Positions 1 through 6,544 of a stretch of 8,698 nt of DNA are shown here, in pieces. The notes under the pieces were generated by a model. The model was not told the origin of the DNA, made no database searches, and was given only the letters and a program-made list of their open reading frames with translations. This DNA is from Paramuribaculum sp. (GTDB lineage Bacteria; Bacteroidota; Bacteroidia; Bacteroidales; Muribaculaceae). The position numbers and the translations under genes are program-made. The stretch covers positions 1 through 8,698 of the forward strand of contig JAIDJZ010000418.1 of the NCBI GenBank assembly GCA_029051965.1, read 5' to 3'. Every line of letters starts with the position of its first letter. Within the stretch, counting starts at the first letter, position 1.

Positions 1-1025
1 ACTTTGCCACATCGCAAAATTGGAACTTCATTGACTATTTCGGCAATTCTCCGTCGCATCAGAAATATAACGTCGGCGGTTATCTTGTCGGAGCGCATTA
101 TGATTTGAACCTTGAAAAATGGAATATAGGTGGAGAGTTTGGCTGGGCATGGGAGAGCAACCACATCAGCAGCAGTCGCATGAGCAACAATTTCCCACAG
201 GCTAATGCCTACGCCACTTTTTCACCGACTGATAAACACCAGTTTGAAGCGAACTGGCGATATGGCAAAGATGTTCCCGAAGCATCGCAAAAAAGCCCGA
301 ATATGCTACAACAGGATGAACTCATGTGGTATCAGGGAACGCCTACACTGTCAGATTACTCAAATCAAAGTGCCGGATTATCATATACCTGGCTCCCGAA
401 CAACAAATGGCAACTGTCGGCCGACGGATATGTCTATATGCTCGGCAACCGTTGTGTTACGATATACTCTCCCACGGCCCCGGAGGGAACAATGTTGCGT
501 CGGTATGTCAACGACGGAGACTACCGCAGCGGAATGTTAGGCGTTTCCGCTACTGCCAAATTCTTCGGAGGTAAACTTGTAGCCAAACTTCGACCGCAGT
601 ACTGGCTGCGAAAGACTACCGGGGCATACGCAAGCACAAGAAATGAACTGACCTGCACGGCCCAACTCACATATTATTTCGGTAAATTCTATCTCTGGGG
701 CTGGTATATGACCCCAAGCCGGTATCAGGAAGAGCAAAGCGGCATCGTAGAGCGCACGCCTGCCATATATCAGATTCAGTTGGGCTGGGGCGACAAGGGA
801 TGGAACATCAGAGCCGGAGTCTACAATTTCCTGCGCACGTCATGGGAGTCATCACATCAGACTCTTTCAAGCAAATATTACAGCTTTGACCGCAAACAGT
901 TTTCAACCGCCCAGCATTGGCGCATTACGTTAGCCGTGTCCTACACCTTCGGCTATGGCAAGAAAGTCAGCCGCTCCGATGAAGTGAGCGGCACGGGAAC
1001 AGCTGGCAGTGCAATACTGAAATAA
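1..1025 (+). CDS. Outer-membrane beta-barrel (TonB-dependent receptor-like) protein, 3' end only
   Basis: The reading frame is open from base 3 to the TAA at 1023-1025, so the gene enters from the left edge and only its last 340 residues are seen. The protein alternates short beta-strands rich in aromatic residues with polar loops (for example YLVGAHYDL, AQLTYYFGKFYLWGWY, WNIRAGVYNFL) and ends with WRITLAVSYTFGYGKK followed by a short Ser/Gly-rich tail. This ending is typical of Bacteroidota outer-membrane beta-barrel proteins with a carboxypeptidase-regulatory-like N-terminus (OMP_b-brl_3 type). It should sit in the outer membrane. The plug and N-terminal domains lie outside the window, so the substrate and any TonB dependence cannot be judged. 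A TTG at 105 is an internal codon, not a start. A hairpin terminator follows, which separates this gene from the caspase operon. Confidence 0.85.
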   Translation, partial: FATSQNWNFIDYFGNSPSHQKYNVGGYLVGAHYDLNLEKWNIGGEFGWAWESNHISSSRMSNNFPQANAYATFSPTDKHQFEANWRYGKDVPEASQKSPNMLQQDELMWYQGTPTLSDYSNQSAGLSYTWLPNNKWQLSADGYVYMLGNRCVTIYSPTAPEGTMLRRYVNDGDYRSGMLGVSATAKFFGGKLVAKLRPQYWLRKTTGAYASTRNELTCTAQLTYYFGKFYLWGWYMTPSRYQEEQSGIVERTPAIYQIQLGWGDKGWNIRAGVYNFLRTSWESSHQTLSSKYYSFDRKQFSTAQHWRITLAVSYTFGYGKKVSRSDEVSGTGTAGSAILK

Positions 1026-1050
1026 TTAAACGACAAATCATACGATACAG

Positions 1051-1080
1051 AAACCTCGGCATCGATGTCGGGGTTTTCTT
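1051..1080 (+). terminator. Rho-independent terminator after the beta-barrel gene
   Basis: The arms 1051-1062 and 1065-1076 can pair over about 11-12 bp, including two G-U wobbles, with a tight loop around the central CGAT. The right arm runs into TTTTCTT (1074-1080). It begins 25 bases after the TAA of the beta-barrel gene and is the clearest terminator in the window. Confidence 0.75.
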
Positions 1081-1121
1081 ATGCTGTTGAGGCATTACAG
1101 TCGTCGATTTAAGAGGAAGAA

Positions 1122-1154
1122 TTTGGTTTGTAAGGGTGGATATGTGTAACTTTG
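1122..1154 (+). promoter_or_regulatory. Probable Bacteroidota promoter of the caspase-sigma-CHAT operon
   Basis: TAACTTTG at 1147-1154 matches the Bacteroidota -7 element TAnnTTTG exactly. A TTTG at 1122-1125, 21 bases upstream, fits the -33 element. A second TTTG at 1127-1130 is less well spaced. Transcription would start near 1158-1162, leaving about 95 bases of leader before the ATG at 1257 and about 245 before the caspase ATG at 1405. It is a housekeeping-type promoter, so basal expression need not require the sigma factor encoded in the operon. Confidence 0.6.
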
Positions 1155-1256
1155 CGATTGTCCATGAGGGATGGCTTTCGAGGAATTATGGTCCGACGAT
1201 AGGATTTGATTGCAGGAGGACTCTATAAAAATAGAACCTACAAATATCAATTTACT

Positions 1257-1535
1257 ATGATAAGTCATAAATTTTCAGTCCTGTCTAACGGACGAATCGC
1301 CGAGTTCATGAGGGAGTCGTGCGAAGAAGTTGCTTCAGACGATCTGCTTGATTCAGTAGAGAGCCTTTCAGATCTCTGGTTGCTTGCAAATATTAAGGAG
1401 ACATATGAAAAAGATATTGAGGATGATTCAGAGGACGGTTTGTTTACGGCTGGTGTTGGTGGCGACCACAGTCTTGGTGGCGGCACTATTTTCGGAAGCA
1501 CAGACGCGCCGGGCAATTGTAATCGGGCTGGGTGA
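1257..1535 (+). CDS. Small hypothetical protein overlapping the caspase gene start
   Basis: A 92-residue ORF beginning at the first ATG after the operon promoter. I do not recognise it. Residues 1 to about 58 look coding: acidic, helix-prone, without signal peptide or membrane segment (for example GRIAEFMRESCEEVASDDLL, then DSVESLSDLWLLANIKETYE). From about 1430 on, the translation becomes Gly-rich and low in complexity because it lies out of frame over the caspase signal-peptide codons. The 131-base overlap is unusually long for this operon, whose other junctions overlap by 4. An in-frame TTG at 1206 would add 17 residues but is a less likely start. Possible readings are a real cytoplasmic small protein whose last third is forced by the overlap, a gene whose 3' end was changed by a frameshift, or a leader ORF that influences caspase translation. 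A TAA at 1394-1396 in another frame lies just before the caspase start, which makes the frameshift reading worth considering. Confidence 0.4.
   Translation: MISHKFSVLSNGRIAEFMRESCEEVASDDLLDSVESLSDLWLLANIKETYEKDIEDDSEDGLFTAGVGGDHSLGGGTIFGSTDAPGNCNRAG
1395..1400 (+). promoter_or_regulatory. Shine-Dalgarno-like site deciding the caspase start
   Basis: AAGGAG lies 4 bases before the ATG at 1405 and is one of the few good Shine-Dalgarno matches in the window. It favours 1405 over the in-frame upstream codon at 1384. It lies inside the preceding small ORF, so ribosomes translating that ORF would pass over it. Confidence 0.5.
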
Positions 1536-2298
1536 GCAGCTTGACAGGTCGTGGGGGGAGATCCACGGCGACAGAGATGTCCCATTAGTGGCTTCCATGC
1601 TGAAATCGGCCGGTTTCACCGACATAAGGACGCTTGTGAACTCCCAGGCCACAAAGGCGGCCATAGTGTCGTCGATCAATTCTCTGATTTCGAGATCTTC
1701 GAAAGGGGATGTGGTTTACATCCATTTTTCCGGTCACGGTCAGCGAATGACTGATCTCGACGGCGATGAGGACGACGGATGGGATGAGGCGTGGATTCCT
1801 TACGACGCTTTTCGGAAGTATTGTAATCGCGACCGTGGCGACAAGCATCTGAGCGACGATGAGCTCTCGCGCTATCTGACCCGGCTGAGGGGCAAGGTGG
1901 GAGCCTCCGGAACAATCGCGGTTGTTGTCGACGCCTGTCATAGCGGCGATTCGACGCGCGACGGAGAGGGATGGGATTCGGTGGTTGTGCGCGGGGTCTA
2001 TGACCACTTTGAGATCCCGGGCAAACGGGCCGCCCGCAGGAATGCTGTCAAGGAGTCGTGGCTGACGCTCAGCGCGTGTAAGGATTATCAGCTGAATGAA
2101 GAGTATAATAAATGTGGTAAGCTGACCCACATTATTGTCAATAACTGGCGTGACTATGCCGGTCAGAGCGATCAGGCGATTTTTTCGAAGATCGACAGGA
2201 CAATGCAGTCACGCATGTATAAAGGCCGACTGGGTCAGAATCCGGATCTCACCGGAGCGATCGGGAACGTGCTTTCGATTATTTTTCAGAAAAAATGA
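1405..2298 (+). CDS. Exported caspase-family (peptidase C14, metacaspase-like) cysteine protease
   Basis: A 297-residue protein starting at the ATG behind AAGGAG. Residues 1 to about 33 form a signal peptide or N-terminal anchor: basic start (KKILRMIQR), long hydrophobic core, then FSEAQT. The caspase-like fold follows from about residue 36 (RRAIVIGLG). The catalytic His is H111 in IHFSGHGQ and the catalytic Cys is C178 in VVVDACHSGD. The acidic stretch D117-D134, containing DLDGDEDDGW and IPYD, is like that of metacaspases and bacterial orthocaspases, which typically cut after Arg or Lys. The motif LTLSACKDYQLNEE near residues 222-235 is also typical of the family. The domain appears complete and nothing is fused to it. 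The likely role is a regulatory protease in the periplasm or at the inner membrane; the substrate is unknown. Its stop overlaps the sigma-factor start as ATGA, so the two are probably co-translated. The catalytic dyad is visible; the compartment is inferred from the signal. Confidence 0.88.
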   Translation: MKKILRMIQRTVCLRLVLVATTVLVAALFSEAQTRRAIVIGLGEQLDRSWGEIHGDRDVPLVASMLKSAGFTDIRTLVNSQATKAAIVSSINSLISRSSKGDVVYIHFSGHGQRMTDLDGDEDDGWDEAWIPYDAFRKYCNRDRGDKHLSDDELSRYLTRLRGKVGASGTIAVVVDACHSGDSTRDGEGWDSVVVRGVYDHFEIPGKRAARRNAVKESWLTLSACKDYQLNEEYNKCGKLTHIIVNNWRDYAGQSDQAIFSKIDRTMQSRMYKGRLGQNPDLTGAIGNVLSIIFQKK

Positions 2299-2936
2299 TT
2301 TTTCAGTTCCGTAGTAAGAAATACAGTGACTCTCAGATTGTCGAAGCCTATCAGACAGGCGACCGTAAGTTGCAGTCGAAATGGTATGACAGATGTCGCG
2401 ATCAGTTCGGAAAAGGGACATCGCGCTATTGCGGCATAACCGACTTCGAGCTTGAGGATCTTTTTCAGAACTCATTTGTGCTTCTGTGGAAAAAGATCGA
2501 CTCCGGTCAGATATATGTTGCCGACAGCATGGTGCGTGTCACGACGGCTGTCGGCGACAAGCCGATTGAGGACCTGATGGGATATTTCATGAGAATTGTC
2601 AAGAACAAATATCTGGAGCATTTGCGTTCCGGAAAAAGTGTGATGCAGATTAATGAAGAGATTGTTTCCGACCGCGAACTGATCGACGAACTGTATTGGG
2701 ACGAGGATCCGGAAGTCGAAAAGGACCGTCTTGTCATTCATTGTCTGCAATCGCTTCCGAAAAGCTGTGTTGAGATTCTGACGCTGTTCTACTATGAAAA
2801 GAAATCGTTGGATCAGATACTTGCCGAGCGGCCCGAGAATAATTCCTATGACGGACTGAAGAGCCGCAAATCGAAGTGCATGTCCAGTCTAAGGAAAAAA
2901 ATTACAGAATCATTTGCAAAAGCAGGACTACGATGA
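2295..2936 (+). CDS. ECF-type RNA polymerase sigma factor (sigma-70 family)
   Basis: A 213-residue cytoplasmic protein. Region 2 spans about residues 12-112: YSDSQIVEAYQTGD, then the core-binding helix DLFQNSFVLLWKKI (55-68), then the -10-binding helix in GYFMRIVKNKYLEHLRSG (96-113). Region 4 spans about 145-205: IHCLQSLPKSCVEILTLFYY followed by a helix-turn-helix around KSLDQILAERP and SYDGLKSRKSKCMSSLRKKI. The overall length is usual for ECF sigma factors. About 25 residues (69-93) separate the two region 2 helices, longer than common in the family. The ATG overlaps the caspase stop by 4 bases, and the stop overlaps the next start in the same way. In ECF systems the adjacent gene commonly encodes the inhibitor, which here points to the membrane protein downstream. 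Its target promoters cannot be identified from this window. Confidence 0.87.
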   Translation: MIFQFRSKKYSDSQIVEAYQTGDRKLQSKWYDRCRDQFGKGTSRYCGITDFELEDLFQNSFVLLWKKIDSGQIYVADSMVRVTTAVGDKPIEDLMGYFMRIVKNKYLEHLRSGKSVMQINEEIVSDRELIDELYWDEDPEVEKDRLVIHCLQSLPKSCVEILTLFYYEKKSLDQILAERPENNSYDGLKSRKSKCMSSLRKKITESFAKAGLR

Positions 2937-3508
2937 AAGAAGAAGATATTGATTCAAGAATCGAGCGGGCTGTCAATGAGCTTGCGTCGAAAAAGGCCCT
3001 GATGGCGGAATGGGAGCGTGAACGCGCCGCAGAGGCGGCACGCAAGGCATTGCGGATAAGAAAAATGCGCACCTATGGTGTCTCGGCAGCTGCATCGCTG
3101 ATCGTTGTGGCGGCCGTCGGAACCGGATTGTATCTGAGCCACAGCGGCAGTGATGGTCCGGGAGTAGCCATGACGTCACACGATTCCGCTCCCGTATTCC
3201 GCGGCGGCAACGCCGGTCAGCCGGAAATCATGGCTCTTATGGACGCCGACAGATACGAGGATGCCCTCAAGGCAATTGATGAGGCTTTGGCCGACTCGAT
3301 CATCGATCCGGCACTTCCCGCCGAACAGCAGGAATACATGAGAAACCTGTATGGCATTCTACGCTACGACATGACATGGCTGAAGATCCGCTCACTTGTC
3401 AGGCTTGACCGGAAAGAGGAGGCGATCGGTCTTCTCCGCGACTATGTCAGAGAAGATGGTGAAAACCAGACGGCGGCTAAGCACTTACTTAACGAACTTA
3501 CAAAATGA
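2933..3508 (+). CDS. Single-pass membrane protein with TPR-like external part, putative anti-sigma factor
   Basis: A 191-residue protein; the start is the ATG that overlaps the sigma-factor stop as ATGA. Residues 1-47 are charged and helical (RIERAVNELASKKALMAEWE) and end in the basic stretch RKALRIRKMR. One membrane segment follows at about 48-68 (YGVSAAASLIVVAAVGTGLY). By the positive-inside rule the N-terminus is cytoplasmic and residues 69-191 are outside. The external part has a Ser/Gly/Asp-rich linker and then two TPR-like helical pairs (EIMALMDADRYEDALKAIDE; WLKIRSLVRLDRKEEAIGLL). There is no zinc-binding anti-sigma motif. Position next to an ECF sigma gene, a short cytoplasmic N-terminus and one membrane crossing all fit a transmembrane anti-sigma factor. 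The external TPR could contact the TPR-CHAT protease encoded next. Both roles are inferred; only topology and context are seen. Confidence 0.72.
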   Translation: MKEEDIDSRIERAVNELASKKALMAEWERERAAEAARKALRIRKMRTYGVSAAASLIVVAAVGTGLYLSHSGSDGPGVAMTSHDSAPVFRGGNAGQPEIMALMDADRYEDALKAIDEALADSIIDPALPAEQQEYMRNLYGILRYDMTWLKIRSLVRLDRKEEAIGLLRDYVREDGENQTAAKHLLNELTK

Positions 3509-5799
3509 AACGGATTGTAATTCTTGCAATGATTCTGGCGTCGGCGATTGCTTCCGCCGCGCATGTCTACAACAACTTTCTTGAAGCCGGCAAATATGCG
3601 CTTGCAGACAAGAACTACGAGCTTTCGGAATATTTCAACATGGAGGCCCTGAGGCAGATACCTGCCGATTCTGTTGTAGACCGCTACATCGCGCACAGCC
3701 GTCTGAGGAATATGAACAATCTCAGAGAGACGTTTGACAAGGCGCTGTCACACGGCAGGGAGTGTCTGAATATAATCCGTGGATTCGGTCCCGGGAATCA
3801 AGCCATGCTGATGGAAGACTATATAATGTTGGCAGTCATTCATGCCGGGATGAAAGACTCCCTGATGGCGAGTCATTATGTCGATTCGGCCAGACAACAG
3901 GTCTCTGATCCGGCCACCAATCCGGCATATCTGAAGAAGTTCGCCACAATGGCGGGAATCGTCTATACTAGAATCGGCGACTGGCAGCGGGCTGAAACGG
4001 CCTACCGGCAGGCCACGGAACTTGCTCGGCGCTACAAGCCAAGCGAAGATACTTCGACGACGCTTAATCTCTACGGCAATGTACTGTTCCACAACGATAA
4101 ATACGCCGACGCCCTCGGAGTCTATGAAGAGCAGCGCGGAATCTGTAGGGATCTTTTCGGCGAGGACTCAATGCAATTCCAGTGGGTGAGCTACTGCATT
4201 GCCAATATGCGTGCCTATATGGGCGACATTGCGGGAGGTGTCGGAATTTACGAAGGTGTCATCAGATGGTATCGCGACAGAATTGTCAGCGATCTGAAAA
4301 CAATGCCCGAATCGAACCGTCAGGCCTACCTTGACAATATGATCGACATCTTGCAGAACGCTGTCCCTTTCGGAATTGAGGCAAAGCATAATGAAGATGA
4401 ATTCACGCGTATTGCCTATGAGAATCTGCTCTTTACGAAAGGTCTTCTGCTTGCATCCGAGAAGTCGGCCGACGCCATCATACGGCGGTCGGGCAATGCT
4501 GAAGAGCGGGCCGCACTCGACAGTGTGAAAGCGATGCGGGGACGTCTGACCGAGTTGTTGGCCACTACCGGAGCGAGCCCCATCGATGTCATCAATCTCT
4601 ATGCGGGAATAAAGGGCATCGATGTCAATCTGGCAAACGCTTGCGAAGCCTACGGGAACCACATGTCTTTTGCCGCTGTCGGCTATGAGGCAGTCAGAGA
4701 ATCTCTTAAGGACGACGAAGTCTTGCTGGATTTTGCCGATTTCAAACCCAAGAGCAGACCGCGGCAGTATGTCTGCTATGTCATACGCCGAAATCAGAAA
4801 AATCCTCAGGTCCACTATATCTGCAATGGCAGTGAACTCGATTCTCTCTTTGCATTGGAGAATCACCGGTGGAGCAACCTCTACAGTGGAGAGGCGGCAG
4901 AAGATATGGCAAGAATCATCGGACGTCCGTTGAAGAAGATCATAGGCGGGTCGCGACGGGTCTATTATGTCCCGTCGGGCATATTCCACAAACTGTCAGT
5001 CGAGGCAATTCCGGAGGGAGACGGGATGATGTGCGATTCCTTTGAGTTCAAGCGTTTGTCGTCGGCACGCGAAATTGTCAACGATTCTGACGAAAGCCTC
5101 GGAATGAAAGCCCGTCTTTACGGCGGTCTCGACTATGATTCGGATGTAGTTCTGCCGAATGCCTCTTCAGCAGCGGCCGGTCGCATTCGTCTCAGTCTAT
5201 TGCCGCGCTCCCGTGAAGAGGTGAATGAGATTTCCCGCATGATGAACAATCCGGTCCTGCTTACTGCCGACAAGGGAACAGAGGAATCCTTTATGGAGAT
5301 GAACGGCAACGCACCGTCGGTCATTCATGTAGCGACCCACGGATTCTACTATTCTCCCGAGGATGCCGACCGTCCGGCGTCGCTTCAGGGCTATAACGAT
5401 GCGATGTCGCTGTCCGGACTTGTCATGTCGGGAGGAAATGCCGGCTGGCTGGGACTCATACCGTCGAAAGGTCTGCTGACGGCTGAAAAAGTATCGCGAT
5501 GTGATCTTTCCGGAGCCGGCATTGTCTGCCTTGCGTCATGCCATTCCGGACAGGGCGAAGTGACCTCCGAGGGCATCTACGGTCTGCAGCGTGCATTCAA
5601 GAAAGCCGGAGCGGAAACTCTCATTCTCAGCCTTTGGGAAGCAAGTGACAATGCGACAAAATGCTTCATGACAAACTTCTATTCCGATCTGATCAACGGA
5701 AGCAAGGACCGTCACAGAGCCTTTGAATTTGCTCGCGAGCAGGTGCGTCGGCAATATCCCTCGCCGGTCTATTGGGCTGGATTTATAATGGTTGACTGA
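3505..5799 (+). CDS. Exported TPR-CHAT protease (caspase/separase-like)
   Basis: A 764-residue protein. Residues 1-19 are a signal peptide (MKRIVILAMILASAIASAA). An array of TPR-like helical repeats follows over about residues 22-270, clearest in AGIVYTRIGDWQRAETAYRQ and NLYGNVLFHNDKYADALGVY, then a helical linker to about 390. The C-terminal half is a CHAT domain: LKDDEVLLDFADF, VYYVPSGIFHKLSVEAIP, REEVNEISRMM, then the catalytic His H612 in HVATHGF and the catalytic Cys C679 in LASCHSGQGE. It closes with AFKKAGAETLILSLWEASD and PVYWAGFIMVD, the family's usual ending, so the domain is complete. CHAT proteases are caspase-fold enzymes that cut specific protein partners, often chosen through the TPR part. 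The ATG overlaps the stop of the membrane protein by 4 bases. The signal peptide places it in the periplasm, unlike the cytoplasmic TPR-CHAT of Craspase. Confidence 0.9.
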   Translation: MKRIVILAMILASAIASAAHVYNNFLEAGKYALADKNYELSEYFNMEALRQIPADSVVDRYIAHSRLRNMNNLRETFDKALSHGRECLNIIRGFGPGNQAMLMEDYIMLAVIHAGMKDSLMASHYVDSARQQVSDPATNPAYLKKFATMAGIVYTRIGDWQRAETAYRQATELARRYKPSEDTSTTLNLYGNVLFHNDKYADALGVYEEQRGICRDLFGEDSMQFQWVSYCIANMRAYMGDIAGGVGIYEGVIRWYRDRIVSDLKTMPESNRQAYLDNMIDILQNAVPFGIEAKHNEDEFTRIAYENLLFTKGLLLASEKSADAIIRRSGNAEERAALDSVKAMRGRLTELLATTGASPIDVINLYAGIKGIDVNLANACEAYGNHMSFAAVGYEAVRESLKDDEVLLDFADFKPKSRPRQYVCYVIRRNQKNPQVHYICNGSELDSLFALENHRWSNLYSGEAAEDMARIIGRPLKKIIGGSRRVYYVPSGIFHKLSVEAIPEGDGMMCDSFEFKRLSSAREIVNDSDESLGMKARLYGGLDYDSDVVLPNASSAAAGRIRLSLLPRSREEVNEISRMMNNPVLLTADKGTEESFMEMNGNAPSVIHVATHGFYYSPEDADRPASLQGYNDAMSLSGLVMSGGNAGWLGLIPSKGLLTAEKVSRCDLSGAGIVCLASCHSGQGEVTSEGIYGLQRAFKKAGAETLILSLWEASDNATKCFMTNFYSDLINGSKDRHRAFEFAREQVRRQYPSPVYWAGFIMVD

Positions 5800-5873
5800 T
5801 CAGAAATTTGTGCGATACCGAATGTGGTGAAAGCCAGCTGTATAGTCCGAGCGTGTTCAAAAAAACGACAGAA

Positions 5874-5909
5874 TTTCCATAAAAAAGTGACAATGGAGGG
5901 TTACCTTTG
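5874..5909 (+). promoter_or_regulatory. Possible promoter of the CxxC-protein gene
   Basis: TACCTTTG at 5902-5909 matches the Bacteroidota -7 element TAnnTTTG. The upstream element is weak: TTTC at 5874-5877, with a gap of 24 bases. Transcription would begin near 5915, about 75 bases before the ATG at 5991. I see no clear terminator between the CHAT stop at 5799 and this site, so read-through from the operon is possible. Confidence 0.4.
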
Positions 5910-5990
5910 ACTTTTTTGTTCATAAAGGGCAAAAGAAACAAACATAAACCGATTAAAAGTTGTGCCCGACACTCATCAGGGTATCTTAAA

Positions 5991-6443
5991 ATGGAAATCC
6001 GTAACTTTTTCTTAACAGCCGTTTCATCAGCAATTGTAGTCGCATCACTTCTTTCGTCCAATCAGGCGAAAGCCCAGTATATGGATTTTGGCCCCGGAAG
6101 CATCGTCTGGGACATGCAGATGCAGCAGCGCGAAAATGCCATGCGCATGCAGACGGCCATGATGCAGCAGCAGGTCCTCAACTATTATAATAGTCAAGCC
6201 GCGGCAGCGACTATGCATATGCAGAACACTCCCTTTGTCCCGATGCAGGGCGTCCAGACCTACAATGGACCCTATATCAACCGCGGTGAGAGCTATCGGA
6301 CCGAAACCGTGACCTGCGACCATTGCAGCGGGGGCTACAACTACCGTGAGACATATATGGGAGGCGGTCAGACGCGCACAATCAAAAGCCGTTGCTCTTG
6401 GTGTAACGGATCGGGAACTCTCCGTAAGAAAGTGAAGAACTAA
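5991..6443 (+). CDS. Small exported protein with two CxxC pairs (DnaJ-like zinc motif)
   Basis: A 150-residue protein from the ATG at 5991; the frame stays open upstream, but the signal peptide starts here. Residues 1-28 form the signal peptide, ending in a good signal peptidase I site (NQAKA, cleaved before Q29). Residues 41-62 are rich in Met, Gln and Arg (DMQMQQRENAMRMQTAMMQQ) and probably helical. The C-terminal part has two CxxC pairs: C109/C112 in TVTCDHCSGG and C135/C138 in RCSWCNGSGT. The spacing and the trailing Gly residues resemble the CxxCxGxG repeats of the DnaJ cysteine-rich domain, so the four Cys could bind one zinc ion or form disulfides. I do not know a function. An exported zinc ribbon joined to a Met/Gln-rich helix is unusual. 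Confidence 0.75.
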   Translation: MEIRNFFLTAVSSAIVVASLLSSNQAKAQYMDFGPGSIVWDMQMQQRENAMRMQTAMMQQQVLNYYNSQAAAATMHMQNTPFVPMQGVQTYNGPYINRGESYRTETVTCDHCSGGYNYRETYMGGGQTRTIKSRCSWCNGSGTLRKKVKN

Positions 6444-6462
6444 GAAACTGTTTAAACTCAGA

Positions 6463-6490
6463 CTCTATTGAGAGGATTTTTATTCTTTTT
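6463..6490 (+). terminator. Weak terminator candidate after the CxxC-protein gene
   Basis: CTCT (6463-6466) can pair with AGAG (6471-6474) across a 4-base loop, and an interrupted T-rich tract follows to 6490. The stem is short and an alternative pairing exists (6457-6460 with 6469-6472), so this is only a possibility. Confidence 0.25.
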
Positions 6491-6544
6491 GAATTGAATT
6501 TAAGCGTTCTCTAACAGGAAGTTAACATTTATAATATAAAAGCA

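Noticed and set aside
1585..2130. A 181-residue minus-strand ORF
   Set aside because: It is antisense to the caspase catalytic core, which is certain in the sense frame, and its translation has no domain features.
4168..4989. A 273-residue minus-strand ORF
   Set aside because: It lies wholly within the CHAT gene, whose protein has clear TPR and CHAT motifs. The antisense translation shows no recognisable domain and is a by-product of the sense codon pattern.
1122..5799. A type III-E CRISPR (Craspase) locus
   Set aside because: The TPR-CHAT and sigma pairing is suggestive, but there is no gRAMP effector, no Cas gene and no repeat-spacer array, and the proteases carry export signals.
5800..5901. 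A terminator after the CHAT gene
   Set aside because: The only inverted repeat seen (around 5803-5808 and 5872-5877) is short with a loop of about 60 bases and no T-tract.
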